64,000 nt of DNA from Mycobacterium sp. KBS0706 (GCF_005938675.2 NZ_VCCH02000034.1:1-64000), one strand, 5' to 3'; counted from the stretch's first letter, positions 32,609-41,717 are shown. The notes: a model not told the origin generated them from the sequence alone. Numbers and translations: made by a program.

Positions 32609-32750
32609 CCTTCGCTCGACGCCGCGACCCGCAGGCTCGACGGGTGAGGCTCGCAGCGCGCCGCTACCGGACGATGGCGGAATCGGGCGAAATGGTTGCC
32701 GGTGTAACGTTCAGGCGTCCGGCTCGCCGCCCTGCGCCAGGAGACAGTCC

Positions 32751-33248
32751 ATGACCCACGCCCCCAGCCTGACGCCCGAGGACGAGCAACTGCTGCACGA
32801 GCTGCGGCAGCAGCGGCGGCACCATCGGGCCAAGCATCACGGCGACCTCAGCTTCGGCCAGCGCCTGGCCGACGGCGTGGCGGCGACGGTCGGCTCCTGG
32901 CGCTTCATCATCGTGCAGAGCGGGCTGCTGGCCCTCTGGATCGTCTTGAACGTGGTCGGCTGGATCCAGGCCTGGGACCCGTATCCTTTCATCCTGCTGA
33001 ACCTGGCGCTGTCGTTCCAGGCGGCCTACACCGCGCCGATCCTGATGATGAGCCAGAACCGCCAGGCCGAGATCGACCGCCACAACGCCGACAGTGACTA
33101 CAAGATCAACATCAAGGCGGAGCTGGAGATCGAGCAGCTGCACCAGAAGATCGACCTGCTGCGGGAGCAGGAGGTGGTGCGCCTGACCCGGGCGGTGGAA
33201 CTGCTGCTTCAGCGGCTGGATGCGGCCGAGGGGAAGGGCGCGACTTGA
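32751..33248 (+). CDS. DUF1003 membrane protein
   Basis: A 165-residue inner-membrane protein of the DUF1003 family. A charged His/Arg-rich N-terminus (LRQQRRHHRAKHHG) precedes two membrane helices (about 52-72 and 80-101) joined by WIQAWDPYPFILLN. The typical TAPILMMSQNRQAEIDRHNA segment follows, then a coiled coil (ELEIEQLHQKIDLLREQE). Function is unknown. The ATG at 32,751 has AGGAGA nine bases before it. Confidence 0.9.
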   Translation: MTHAPSLTPEDEQLLHELRQQRRHHRAKHHGDLSFGQRLADGVAATVGSWRFIIVQSGLLALWIVLNVVGWIQAWDPYPFILLNLALSFQAAYTAPILMMSQNRQAEIDRHNADSDYKINIKAELEIEQLHQKIDLLREQEVVRLTRAVELLLQRLDAAEGKGAT

Positions 33249-33249
33249 C

Positions 33250-33783
33250 CTACCGAGGACGGCGGCGCTCGGCGAAATGCCGCTCGGCGCGGGCTTCGGC
33301 ATAGCGGCGGTCTGCCTGGGCCTTGACCTCGGGCCAGCGCAGGGCGGCCTCGGCGCTGCTCATCTTGCCGTACAGCGACATATAGGCTTCGTGGTGCATC
33401 AGGGTGCGCGGCTTCTCGGTGGCCTGCCAGGCCTCGAGATGCCAGGGCTCGCCGGCATCCTCGAGCGCGCCGGTCGAGGCGTAGATCTGCGCCTCGGCTC
33501 GGCTGCCGTTGGCCAGCGCCACGTCCACCGGCTGCAGCGCGTAGTCGTCGCTCTCGAAGAACTGCATCCGGTCCAACTCGTCACCGGTGAAGCCCTCGAC
33601 CAGCAGCCCGTCGACCCGGCCGTCGGGATGCGGCAGCAGGATCGGATAGCTCTCGCCCTTCACCTTGCGGCTCTGCCGGCCCAGCAGGGTCGCCGGCTGC
33701 GTCGCCAGGGCCGCCATCGGCCGGCCGATCACCAGCGCGAACAGGTCGGGATCCTGCAGCGTGCCGAAGAAGAACAGGCGCAT
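33250..33783 (-). CDS. gamma-glutamylcyclotransferase-like (AIG2) protein
   Basis: A 177-residue protein with the gamma-glutamylcyclotransferase fold: MRLFFFGTLQDPDLFALVIG at the start (the Y/F-G-T-L loop), YPILLPHPDGRVDGLLV and LDRMQFFESDDYAL, with a Glu in the expected catalytic region. Such enzymes release 5-oxoproline from gamma-glutamyl compounds; some relatives only bind small molecules. The ATG at 33,783 is chosen over an upstream in-frame start because GGAAGG lies just before it. It is convergent with the DUF1003 gene, one base apart. Confidence 0.8.
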   Translation of the reverse strand: MRLFFFGTLQDPDLFALVIGRPMAALATQPATLLGRQSRKVKGESYPILLPHPDGRVDGLLVEGFTGDELDRMQFFESDDYALQPVDVALANGSRAEAQIYASTGALEDAGEPWHLEAWQATEKPRTLMHHEAYMSLYGKMSSAEAALRWPEVKAQADRRYAEARAERHFAERRRPR

Positions 33784-34042
33784 CGGTCGTTTTCCTTCCC
33801 GGCCCGGGCGGTTCCGACGGCGGGGTCGGCCGCCCGTCATTGTGGTGGTGCGAGGCGGCGCAATTTGATCCTGCCGCGCCGAAAGTCAAGTCGATTCACC
33901 GGCATTTCTTGAAGCTGCGGATCCGGCCATTTCCCTGCTTTGTCAGGATGTTTGCAGGTTTTTCTGTGATCCGGTGCAAATCAGATGTATATTTTTATGT
34001 CGCGGCCGGCATCGGCCACCAACAGAGATGTGGGGGCAGCGG

Positions 34043-34462
34043 ATGTTACAGGAGTTCAAGGCCTTCATTGCCCGCGGCAATGTGATCGACTTGGCGGTCG
34101 GCATCATCATGGGCGTGGCCTTCACCACGATCGTGAATTCGCTGGTCAACGACATCATCATGCCGCCGATCGGCGTGATGCTGGGCGGTGTCGACTTCTC
34201 GAACTACTACATCAACCTGTCGGGGACCCATTACGACAGTCTGGCCGCGGCCAAGGCGGCCGGTGCCGCGACGATCAACTACGGCGTCTTCATCAATGCG
34301 ATCATCAACTTCCTGATCATCGCCTTCGCCGTGTTCCTGCTGGTGAAGCAGGTCAACCGCTTCATGAAGAAGCCCGAGCCCGCTCCCGCCGCCCCGGCCG
34401 CGCCGCCGCGCAGCGAGGTGCTGCTGGAGGAAATCCGCGACACGCTGCGCGCGCAGCGCTGA
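34043..34462 (+). CDS. mscL: large-conductance mechanosensitive channel
   Basis: A 139-residue channel that opens under membrane tension to relieve osmotic downshock. It has the N-terminal amphipathic helix and pore helix (MLQEFKAFIARGNVIDLAVG, then IIMGVAFTTIVNSLVNDIIM), the second helix (FINAIINFLIIAFAVFLLVK) and a basic C-terminal bundle (LLEEIRDTLRAQR). The ATG at 34,043 matches the family start; an ATG five codons upstream is not needed. Confidence 0.96.
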   Translation: MLQEFKAFIARGNVIDLAVGIIMGVAFTTIVNSLVNDIIMPPIGVMLGGVDFSNYYINLSGTHYDSLAAAKAAGAATINYGVFINAIINFLIIAFAVFLLVKQVNRFMKKPEPAPAAPAAPPRSEVLLEEIRDTLRAQR

Positions 34463-34480
34463 GGCAGGAAAAGCTTCGTA

Positions 34481-34508
34481 GGTTGGGTTCGCAAGGGCGA
34501 ACCCAACC
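34481..34508. terminator. perfect hairpin between convergent mscL and lipoprotein genes
   Basis: GGTTGGGTTCGC and its exact complement enclose the 4-base loop AAGG, with further short A/T flanks. The placement between two convergent stops fits a bidirectional terminator. The word GTAGGTTGGGTT..AACCCAACC is also reminiscent of dispersed repeats seen in many proteobacteria. Confidence 0.65.
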
Positions 34509-34524
34509 TTGTCCAGCCCCTGGT

Positions 34525-34920
34525 TCAGTAGGCGAGCCGGATCTCGACCCGGCGCTCGCCGACGGTGACGTCCGGCAAGGCGCCGGCGTCGCCATGGCCC
34601 TCGACGCGGTGGATCAGGGTCGGCGGGACGCCGTCCGCCACCAGCGCCCCGGCGACGGCCTCGGCCCGCTTGACCGACAACGCCTCATGGGTGTCGCGCG
34701 GGCCGGCCTTGCCGGCAAAGCCGTCGACGCTGATCGACTTCGCGCCCCAGTTCTTGGCCTCCGACGCCGCCTTGGCGACCAGCGCCCGCGCATCCGGCGT
34801 CAGCGTGGCGCTCTCATCCGTGAAGAAGATGTCGTAGGCGCCGCCGGCCTTGGGGGCGCAGGCGGCGATTGCCAGGACGGGAACCAGGGCCAGGAGCGCA
34901 CGACGGCTTGCAATCGGCAT
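34525..34920 (-). CDS. OmpA-like domain lipoprotein
   Basis: A 131-residue lipoprotein. The signal ends in a lipobox-like AIAAC (Cys20). The body is an OmpA/MotB-type peptidoglycan-binding domain: YDIFFTDESATLTPDARALV, then ISVDGFAGKAG, LSVKRAEAVAGALVADGV and a C-terminal GERRVEIRLAY. The domain is somewhat shortened compared with Pal. It would link the outer membrane to the cell wall. The ATG at 34,920 gives a clean signal peptide; the frame is open further upstream. Confidence 0.82.
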   Translation of the reverse strand: MPIASRRALLALVPVLAIAACAPKAGGAYDIFFTDESATLTPDARALVAKAASEAKNWGAKSISVDGFAGKAGPRDTHEALSVKRAEAVAGALVADGVPPTLIHRVEGHGDAGALPDVTVGERRVEIRLAY

Positions 34921-35015
34921 GATCGACCTGTTCGGGTTTGTTGTTGGTCGGGAATCCTTACCTGACCGGCACGGCCGATAGAAGCGCTTCCGCTTCGCTG
35001 CGTTGCCGAAAGCGC

Positions 35016-36149
35016 TCACCTCTTGCCGGCCGGCTCGATCCCGCCCTGGGCCAGCAGCGCATCCAGCAGCGCCGCCGCCGCCGGATCGGCCCAGGCCGAC
35101 TTGGCCTCCTCAGCCGTCAGCCGACCGTCGCCGCACAGGCGCAGCGCCGCCTCGGCGGCGGCACCGGCCGGCGCCGGATGCGCCTCGCCATCGGCGAACA
35201 GCACCAGCCCGTCTCCGTCGCGGGCGAAGGCCAGGCGGCTGCCGATCGCCCGGCGCAGCGCTCCGGCCGGACGGCGCTTGCGCGGCGGCGGCGCCTCGCG
35301 CTCCTCCTTCGGCTCGGTCAAGAGGCCGCCCAGCCAACCGGCCAGGAAGCCACGGTCGTCCAGCTTCTCGGCCAGATACGCGCGCACCCGCTCGATCGCC
35401 GCCTCAGGGATCTCGCCGGGGTTGGCCGGCGGTGCCAGGTCGGGGTCGGCATAGCGTCGCTCCTCATCCTCGGCATCGGCCACGGCAGCGGCGAAGCGGC
35501 CGGCCAGCTCGGCCACGCTCGGGGCGCGGAAGCCGATCGAGAAGGTCAGGCAGTCATCCTCGGCGACGCCGTCATGGGCCCAGCCCGGCGGCAGGTACAG
35601 CATGTCGCCCGGCTCCAGCACCCATTCCTCGGCGGGCTGGAAATCGGCCAGCAGCTTCAGGGGCTGGTCGGGCACCCAGGCCGGCCGGATCTCGGCCGCG
35701 CTGCCGATCCGCCAACGCCGGTGGCCCAGGCCCTGCAGCAGGAACACGTCGTACTGGTCGACATGGGCGCCGACGCCGCCGCCCGCCGGGGCATAGCTGA
35801 CCATGACGTCGTCCAGCCGCCAGTCCGGCACGAAGCGGAAGCGGTCGCGCAGTGCCGCCACGTCCGGCTCCCACAGGTCGACACCCTGCACCAGCAACGT
35901 CCAGTCCGTGGCTGGCAGCTTGCCGAAATCGGCCTCGTCGAACGGCCCGTGCCGCACCGCCCATTTGCCTCGGCGGCGGGTCACGAGGCGGCTCTCCACC
36001 CCGTCCTCGCAGGCCAGGCCGGCCAGCTCGTCCGGCGTGACCGGGCTGGCCCAGCCCGGGATCGCCTGGCGGATCAAGAGCGGCGCCTTCTGCCAGTGGC
36101 GGGCCAGGAAATCGGCTGCGGACAGGCCGCCGAGCAGGGGATCGGTCAT
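35016..36149 (-). CDS. JmjC/cupin 2-oxoglutarate oxygenase (ribosomal oxygenase type)
   Basis: A 377-residue iron- and 2-oxoglutarate-dependent hydroxylase like E. coli RoxA/YcfD, which hydroxylates an arginine of ribosomal protein L16. It begins with the substrate-positioning FLARHWQKAPLLIRQA, carries the iron ligands His129 and Asp131 (AHVDQYDVFLLQ) and His192 (PPGWAHDGVA), and ends with the dimerisation and winged-helix region typical of the family. The start at 36,149 gives a normal N-terminus; the frame stays open far upstream antisense to the thiolase gene, which is not coding. Confidence 0.9.
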   Translation of the reverse strand: MTDPLLGGLSAADFLARHWQKAPLLIRQAIPGWASPVTPDELAGLACEDGVESRLVTRRRGKWAVRHGPFDEADFGKLPATDWTLLVQGVDLWEPDVAALRDRFRFVPDWRLDDVMVSYAPAGGGVGAHVDQYDVFLLQGLGHRRWRIGSAAEIRPAWVPDQPLKLLADFQPAEEWVLEPGDMLYLPPGWAHDGVAEDDCLTFSIGFRAPSVAELAGRFAAAVADAEDEERRYADPDLAPPANPGEIPEAAIERVRAYLAEKLDDRGFLAGWLGGLLTEPKEEREAPPPRKRRPAGALRRAIGSRLAFARDGDGLVLFADGEAHPAPAGAAAEAALRLCGDGRLTAEEAKSAWADPAAAALLDALLAQGGIEPAGKR

Positions 36150-36263
36150 GGAGGCCGCGGTGTTGCCCAGGGAATGACGGCGCACTCTACCGGGTCGATC
36201 CGTCCTCGCCCAGGGGCCGCCTGCCCGTGCTAGCATCTGCCCAACGAGACACCGGAGGATGTC

Positions 36264-37457
36264 ATGAGCGCGAATGATCCCGTCGTCATCGCGGGCGCGG
36301 CCCGCACCCCGATGGGCGGCTTCCAGGGCGAGCTGAAGGATGTGAAGGCGCCGCAGCTCGGCGCCGTCGCCATCGCCGCGGCGCTGCAGCGCGCCGGCCT
36401 CGCCGCCGACGCGGTGGACGAGGTGGTGATGGGCTGCGTGCTGCCGGCCGGCCTGGGCCAGGCCCCGGCGCGCCAGGCCGCCCGCGGCGCCGGCCTGCCC
36501 GACGCGGTGCCCTGCACCACGGTCAACAAGATGTGCGGCTCCGGCATGAAGGCGGTGATGCAGATCCATGACGCGATCGCTGCCGGGTCGATCGGCATCG
36601 GCGTCGCCGGCGGGCTGGAGAGCATGACCAACGCCCCTTACCTGCTGGACCGCGCCCGCGGCGGCTACCGCATGGGCCACGGAAGGGTGCTGGACCACAT
36701 GTTCCTCGACGGGCTGGAGGACGCCTATGAGCCGGGCCGGCTGATGGGCACTTATGCCGAGGACACGGCGCAGCACTACCAGTTCACCCGCGAACAGCAG
36801 GACAGCTTCGCTCTGGCCAGCCTGGACCGGGCGCGCAAGGCGTCGGAGGACGGTACCTTCGCCCGCGAGATCGCGGCGGTGACGGTGAAGGGCCGCGGCG
36901 GCGACGTCAGCATTGCGACCGACGAGCAGCCGCGCAATGCGAGGCCCGAGAAGATCCCGACGCTGAAGCCCGCCTTCCGCCCGGACGGCACGGTGACGGC
37001 GGCGAATTCCAGCTCGATCTCCGACGGCGGCGCGGCACTGGTGCTGCTGCGCCGGTCGGAGGCGGAGCGGCGCAGCCTGCCGGTGCTGGCGCAGATCATC
37101 GGCCATGCCAGCCACGCCCGGGCGCCGGCCTGGTTCACCACCGCGCCGATCGGGGCGATGGAGACGTTGTTCCAGCGGACCGGCTGGGCGGCGAAGGATG
37201 TCGACCTGTTCGAGATCAACGAGGCCTTCGCCGTGGTCACCATGGCGGCCATGCGCGACCTCGACCTGCCGCATGACAAGGTCAATGTCCATGGCGGCGC
37301 CTGCGCCCTCGGCCATCCGGTCGGCGCGTCGGGAGCACGGATCATCGTCACCCTGTTGAATGCATTGCAGACCCACGGCCTCAAGCGCGGCGTCGCGGCG
37401 CTCTGCATCGGCGGCGGCGAAGCCACGGCGGTGGCGATCGAGCGGGCGGCGGCCTAG
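36264..37457 (+). CDS. acetyl-CoA C-acetyltransferase (thiolase)
   Basis: A 397-residue thiolase that condenses or splits acetoacetyl-CoA. Catalytic residues are Cys91 (VNKMCGSGMKA), His351 (CALGHPVGASGAR) and Cys381 (ALCIGGGEA). The family NEAFAVV and GGLESMTNAPY stretches are present. It could feed polyhydroxybutyrate synthesis or fatty-acid breakdown; no phaB or fadB partner is next to it, only a hydroxyacid dehydrogenase. An ACCGGAGGATGTC ribosome site precedes the ATG. Confidence 0.95.
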   Translation: MSANDPVVIAGAARTPMGGFQGELKDVKAPQLGAVAIAAALQRAGLAADAVDEVVMGCVLPAGLGQAPARQAARGAGLPDAVPCTTVNKMCGSGMKAVMQIHDAIAAGSIGIGVAGGLESMTNAPYLLDRARGGYRMGHGRVLDHMFLDGLEDAYEPGRLMGTYAEDTAQHYQFTREQQDSFALASLDRARKASEDGTFAREIAAVTVKGRGGDVSIATDEQPRNARPEKIPTLKPAFRPDGTVTAANSSSISDGGAALVLLRRSEAERRSLPVLAQIIGHASHARAPAWFTTAPIGAMETLFQRTGWAAKDVDLFEINEAFAVVTMAAMRDLDLPHDKVNVHGGACALGHPVGASGARIIVTLLNALQTHGLKRGVAALCIGGGEATAVAIERAAA

Positions 37458-37490
37458 CGGCCAGCCCCGTCGGAACGAGAGGACAGGACG

Positions 37491-38387
37491 ATGACGGACA
37501 AGACGCAGATCGGCGTGGTCGGCCTCGGCAGCATGGGCGCGGCGATGGCCGGGCGCCTGCTCGACCAGGGCTGGCCGGTCGCGGTGTGGAACCGCAGCGC
37601 CGGGGCGGAGGAGCCGCTGCTGGCCAAGGGCGCGGTCCGGGCGGCGACCCCGGCCGAGGCCGCGGCCGGCGGCATCGTCCTGTCCATGGTGGCCGACGAT
37701 TCGGCGCTGAAGAGCGTGACCACGGGCGACAGCGGCATCCTGTCCGGCCTCGGCCAGGGCGGCGTGCACCTGTCGATGAGCACGGTCAGCCCGTCGATCG
37801 CCGCCGATCTCGCGAAGGCGCATGCGGAGGCCGGCTCGGCCTATGTCGGGTCGCCGGTGTTCGGCCGGCCGCCTGCGGCGGGCTCCGGCCAGCTCTGGAT
37901 CGCCGTCTCCGGCCCGGCCGCGGCCAAGGACAAGGCCCGGCCGGTGCTGGAGGCGCTGGGCCAGTCGGTGCATGATTTCGGCGAGGCGCCGGAGGCGGCG
38001 AACGTCGTCAAGATCGGCGGCAACTTCATGATCGCGGCAGCGATCGAGGCAATGGCCGAGACCTTCACCCTGCTGGAGAAGCACGGCGTCTCCGCCCGCC
38101 AGGCGCATGAGCTGTATTCCAGCTCGATCTTCGCGGCGCCGATCTACAAGAACTACGGCGGCTTCATCGTCGACCGGAAGTTCTCGCCGCCGGGCTTCCG
38201 CATGCCTCTCGGCCTCAAGGATGTCGGCCTGGCCATGGCGGCGGGAGAGAAGGCGGGCGTGCCGCTGCCCTTCGCCGCGGTGCTGCGCGAGCGCTTCATC
38301 GGCTCGATCGCCCGCGGCCGCGGCGACCTCGACTGGACCGCCATAGCCCTCGATGCCGCCGAGGCGGCAGGGCTGAAGGTGGATTGA
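37491..38387 (+). CDS. 3-hydroxyisobutyrate-type dehydrogenase
   Basis: A 298-residue NAD(P)-dependent beta-hydroxyacid dehydrogenase. It shows the Rossmann motif VVGLGSMGAAMAGRLL, the substrate loop VGSPVFGRPPAAGSG and the catalytic Lys in NVVKIGGNFM, then the KDVGLAMAAGEKAGVPLP helix. Relatives act on 3-hydroxyisobutyrate, tartronate semialdehyde or succinic semialdehyde; the precise substrate cannot be told. It follows the thiolase by 33 bases and may share its transcript. Confidence 0.88.
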   Translation: MTDKTQIGVVGLGSMGAAMAGRLLDQGWPVAVWNRSAGAEEPLLAKGAVRAATPAEAAAGGIVLSMVADDSALKSVTTGDSGILSGLGQGGVHLSMSTVSPSIAADLAKAHAEAGSAYVGSPVFGRPPAAGSGQLWIAVSGPAAAKDKARPVLEALGQSVHDFGEAPEAANVVKIGGNFMIAAAIEAMAETFTLLEKHGVSARQAHELYSSSIFAAPIYKNYGGFIVDRKFSPPGFRMPLGLKDVGLAMAAGEKAGVPLPFAAVLRERFIGSIARGRGDLDWTAIALDAAEAAGLKVD

Positions 38388-38391
38388 GGCG

Positions 38392-40200
38392 CTATTCCGC
38401 GGCGGGCTCGGCCACCCGGTGCTGGCGCTGCCATAGCGCGGCGTAGAGTCCATCCCGGGCCAGCAGGGCCGCGTGGCTGCCGCGCTCCGCCACCCGGCCG
38501 CGGTCCAGCACCAGGATCTCGTCGGCATTGACCACGGTCGACAGGCGGTGGGCGATGATCAGCGTCGAGGTGCCGCGCGAGGCCTCGGCCAAGCGCTCCT
38601 GGATCGCCTGCTCGGTGGCGCTGTCCAGCGACGAGGTCGCCTCGTCGAAGATGAACAGCCGCGGCTGCTTCAGGACGGCGCGGGCGATGGCGACGCGCTG
38701 CTTCTCGCCGCCCGACAGCTTCAGCCCGCGCTCGCCGACCCGGGTGTCCCAGCCATCCGGCAGCCCGGCGACGAAACGGTCGAGCTGGGCGATCCGCGCC
38801 GCCGCCTCGACCTCCTCGCGCGTCGCCTCCGGCCGGCCGAAGACGAGGTTGTCGAACAGCGTCTCGTTCAACAGCACCGTGTCCTGCGGCACCACCGCAA
38901 TGGCGCCGCGCAGCGAAGCCTGGGTGATGGCGCGCAGATCCTGGCCGTCCATCAGGATCCGGCCGGCGGACGGGTCGTAGAAGCGGAACAGCAGCCGGGC
39001 GATGGTCGACTTGCCGGCGCCCGAGGCGCCGACCACCGCCACGGTCCGCCCGGCCGGCAGGGTGAAGGAGACGTCGCGCAGGATCGGCCGGCGCGGATCA
39101 TAGGCGAAGGAGACGTGCTCGAACACCAGGTCGCCACGGCCGGGCGGCAGCGGCATCGCGCCCGGCGCATCCGTCACCTCCGGCGCCTCGTCCAGCAGCG
39201 CGAACATCTGCTCGACCGACCCCAGCGAGTTGCGGATCACCCGGTACAGCCGGCTCAGCTGCTCCAGCGGCCGGGCCAGGCGGACGAAATAGGTGTTCAG
39301 CAGCACCAGGTCGCCGACCGACATGGTGCCGGCCTGCACCGCCTGGCCGCCGAGGATCAGCAGGATGGCGAGGCCCAGGCTCAGCACCGTCATCTGGGCG
39401 ATGCCGTTCAGGCTGCGCAGGGCCAGGCCGCGCGCGGCCAGCCGCTCGACCTCCTCCAGCCGCTCGTCGTAGCGGCGGCCGATCGCGCCCTCGGCGCCGA
39501 AATACTTCACCGTCTCGTAGTTGATCAGGCTGTCGATGGCGACGGCATGGGCGCTGCTGCTCTCCCGGTTCATGGTCCGGATCGTGCTGCGCAGGCTGTC
39601 GGCGCCCAGCGTCATGGCCCAGGCGAAGGCGGCAAGAGTGGCGGCGGTGACCAGGGCGTAGAAGGGCGGCAGATGCGCCAGCAGGATGGCGCAGGTGGCG
39701 GCGATCTCGATCAGCAGCGGCAGGATGCGGAAGGCGACGTCGTAGATCAGCTCGCGGATGCCGGCCAGGCCGCGGCCGAGATCCTCGCTGACCGCGCCGG
39801 TGCGGCGGCCGAGATGGAAGCGCAGCGACAGCCCGTGCAGATGGGTGAAGAAGGTGCGGCTCAGCCGCCTGACGAGGCGATGCTCGATCGGGCCGTAGGC
39901 GGCGTATTGCAGCTCGCCCAAGATGCGCCCGACCCAGGAGGCGACGGCATAGGCGGTGATCACGCCCATCGCCCCGATCGCCCAGGCATTGGCCTTGCCG
40001 GCATAGGCATCGATCGCCAGCGAGAACAGCAGCGGCACCAGCGCCACGGCGAAGGAGGACAGGAACACCAGGGCGACGCAGGCCAGGATGCGCAGCCGCA
40101 CGCCCCAGCTCTCGCCGCGCCACAGATAGGGCATGACCCGGCCCAGCGTGGCCAGGTCGCCGCGCGCGCTGTGGTCCCCCCGGGGCGGTGTCATCGACAT
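38392..40200 (-). CDS. Atm1-type ABC exporter
   Basis: A 602-residue half-transporter: six membrane helices (about 30-310) fused to an ATPase domain with Walker A GASGAGKST, signature LSGGEKQR, Walker B LFIFDEATSS and the switch His in IIAHRLSTV. The NYETVKYFGAEGAIGRRYDERL stretch is the fingerprint of the Atm1/HMT1 group, which exports glutathione-linked sulfur or metal species and supports iron-sulfur and metal homeostasis. It forms a homodimer. The ATG at 40,200 is preferred (a second Met lies two codons on). It is divergent from the Rrf2 gene, with a palindrome in the shared gap. Confidence 0.9.
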   Translation of the reverse strand: MSMTPPRGDHSARGDLATLGRVMPYLWRGESWGVRLRILACVALVFLSSFAVALVPLLFSLAIDAYAGKANAWAIGAMGVITAYAVASWVGRILGELQYAAYGPIEHRLVRRLSRTFFTHLHGLSLRFHLGRRTGAVSEDLGRGLAGIRELIYDVAFRILPLLIEIAATCAILLAHLPPFYALVTAATLAAFAWAMTLGADSLRSTIRTMNRESSSAHAVAIDSLINYETVKYFGAEGAIGRRYDERLEEVERLAARGLALRSLNGIAQMTVLSLGLAILLILGGQAVQAGTMSVGDLVLLNTYFVRLARPLEQLSRLYRVIRNSLGSVEQMFALLDEAPEVTDAPGAMPLPPGRGDLVFEHVSFAYDPRRPILRDVSFTLPAGRTVAVVGASGAGKSTIARLLFRFYDPSAGRILMDGQDLRAITQASLRGAIAVVPQDTVLLNETLFDNLVFGRPEATREEVEAAARIAQLDRFVAGLPDGWDTRVGERGLKLSGGEKQRVAIARAVLKQPRLFIFDEATSSLDSATEQAIQERLAEASRGTSTLIIAHRLSTVVNADEILVLDRGRVAERGSHAALLARDGLYAALWQRQHRVAEPAAE

Positions 40201-40282
40201 GGCCGGACTCGCATCGTCAGTCTCCCATCCTAATACACGGCCGGGGCCGGCATCCCGTCGCACTTGCCTCGCGGACCGAATC

Positions 40283-40303
40283 ATGTAACTTTCAAAGTTA
40301 CAT
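40283..40303. promoter_or_regulatory. perfect 21-base palindrome over the rrf2 start codon
   Basis: Arms ATGTAACTTT and AAAGTTACAT flank a single central C, a perfect dyad. The second arm contains the first two bases of the rrf2 ATG (40,302-40,304). Rrf2-family regulators bind such dyads, so this is most likely an autoregulatory operator that could also block the divergent ABC exporter gene 82 bases away. Confidence 0.75.
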
Positions 40304-40766
40304 GAAACACAGCGAACGCCTTTCCGCCGCCCTCCATGTGCTGGTGCACATGGCCGAGCGGCCCGACGCGGCTCTGACCTCGGCCGAGATGGCGGCCTTC
40401 GTCGGCACCAACCCCGTGGTGATCCGGCGCGGCTTCGCCGGGCTGCGCCAGGCCGGCATCGTCACCTCGGTCAAGGGCCATGGCGGCGGCTGGCGCCTGG
40501 CGCGGCCGGCGGAAGCGGTCACCCTGGCCGAGATCCAGCACGCCCTGGGCGAGCGGGTGGTCTCGCTCACCGCCTTCGAGGTGGGCCAGCCGACTTGCCT
40601 GATCCTGCGGGCGGTCACCGCCGCGCTGGACGAGGCGATGCAGGACGCCGAACGCGCGCTGGACCGGCGCCTCGCCACCCTGACCCTGGCCGACCTCGCG
40701 GCCGATGCCCGGCGGCTGAATGGCGGCCGCGGCCTGCCTTACGGAGACTCCCATCATGGCTCATGA
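40302..40766 (+). CDS. Rrf2-family transcriptional regulator
   Basis: A 154-residue regulator with an N-terminal winged helix (SERLSAALHVLVHMAERPDA, AEMAAFVGTNPVVIRRGFAGL, GHGGGWRLARPA). Only one cysteine (Cys99, in GQPTCLIL) is in the region where Rrf2 proteins carry their sensor residues, so a three-Cys iron-sulfur site is absent and thiol sensing is more likely. The ATG lies inside the palindrome and has no ribosome site, so its mRNA may be leaderless. It overlaps the next gene by 11 bases. Confidence 0.88.
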   Translation: MKHSERLSAALHVLVHMAERPDAALTSAEMAAFVGTNPVVIRRGFAGLRQAGIVTSVKGHGGGWRLARPAEAVTLAEIQHALGERVVSLTAFEVGQPTCLILRAVTAALDEAMQDAERALDRRLATLTLADLAADARRLNGGRGLPYGDSHHGS

Positions 40767-41658
40767 CGTCATCGTGGTCGGCGGCAGCTTCGCCGGCCTG
40801 TCCGCGGCGATGCAGCTGGCCCGCGCCCGCCGCCGGGTGCTGGTGATCGACGCCGGCCGGCCGCGCAACCGCTTCGCCGCCGCGTCGCACGGCTTCCTCG
40901 GCCAGGACGGCAAGGCGCCGTTGGCAATCCGGCAGGAGGGCCTGCGGCAGCTGCTCGCCTATCCGACCGTGGCGTTGATCGAGGACGAGGTGGTGTCGGC
41001 CCGCCGCACCGACAGCGGCTTCGCGGTGGCGCTGGCCGATGGCGGCGAGGAGGCAGCGTCCTACCTGATCCTGGCCACCGGCGTGGCCGACGAGCCGCCG
41101 CCGATCCCGGGGCTGCAGGAGCGCTGGGGCGCCACCGTGCTGCATTGCCCATACTGCCATGGCTACGAGGTCGCTGGCCGCCCCCTCGGCGTGCTGGCCA
41201 ACCACACGCTCTCCGCCCATCAGGGCGGGATGCTGCCCGATTGGGGGCCGACCACCTATTTCACCCAGGGCGTGTTCGAGCCCGATGCCGCACAGGCGGC
41301 ATATCTGGCCAGCCGCGGCGTCACGGTCGAGCGCAGCCCGGTGGTGGAGCTGCTGGGCACCGCCCCGGATCTCGAGGCGGTGCGGCTGGCCGATGGCCGG
41401 GTGGTGCCGGTCGCCGCGCTGTTCACCGCGGCCCGGATTCGCATGGCCAGCCCGCTGGCGGAGCAGCTGGGCTGCGCCTTCGACGAGGGCCCGCTCGGTC
41501 CGCGCCTGCGGGTCGACGACTTCAAGCAGACGACGATTCCAGGCGTCTTCGCCGCCGGCGACGCGGCGACCCCGATGCACAACGCTACTCTGGCCTCGGC
41601 TTCCGGGGTGATGGCCGGGGTGTGTGCGCACCGCGCGCTGATGGGTATGGCTGCCTGA
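40756..41658 (+). CDS. thioredoxin-reductase-like FAD oxidoreductase
   Basis: A 300-residue pyridine-nucleotide disulfide oxidoreductase of the TrxB type. It has an FAD-binding VIVVGGSFAGLSAAMQLA, the redox pair Cys131-Cys134 (HCPYCHGYE), and a final FAAGDAATPMHNATLASASG. The NADPH-binding GxGxxA motif expected around residue 145 is poorly kept (RPLGVLANHTLS), so the electron donor may differ. Relatives include single-gene YwnA/Rrf2-linked reductases. It is co-transcribed with the Rrf2 regulator, which suggests a thiol or electrophile response. Confidence 0.85.
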   Translation: MAHDVIVVGGSFAGLSAAMQLARARRRVLVIDAGRPRNRFAAASHGFLGQDGKAPLAIRQEGLRQLLAYPTVALIEDEVVSARRTDSGFAVALADGGEEAASYLILATGVADEPPPIPGLQERWGATVLHCPYCHGYEVAGRPLGVLANHTLSAHQGGMLPDWGPTTYFTQGVFEPDAAQAAYLASRGVTVERSPVVELLGTAPDLEAVRLADGRVVPVAALFTAARIRMASPLAEQLGCAFDEGPLGPRLRVDDFKQTTIPGVFAAGDAATPMHNATLASASGVMAGVCAHRALMGMAA

Positions 41659-41717
41659 GATATCGACAGAGCGACCCCGGCTGGGCGAGGCTGTCGCCCG
41701 GCCGGGAGGAGACCAGG

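Noticed and set aside
36150..38528. Very long minus-strand open frame continuing upstream of the cupin gene
   Set aside because: It runs antisense through the thiolase and hydroxyacid dehydrogenase genes and has the Arg/Gly/Ala-rich look of a GC-rich shadow frame.
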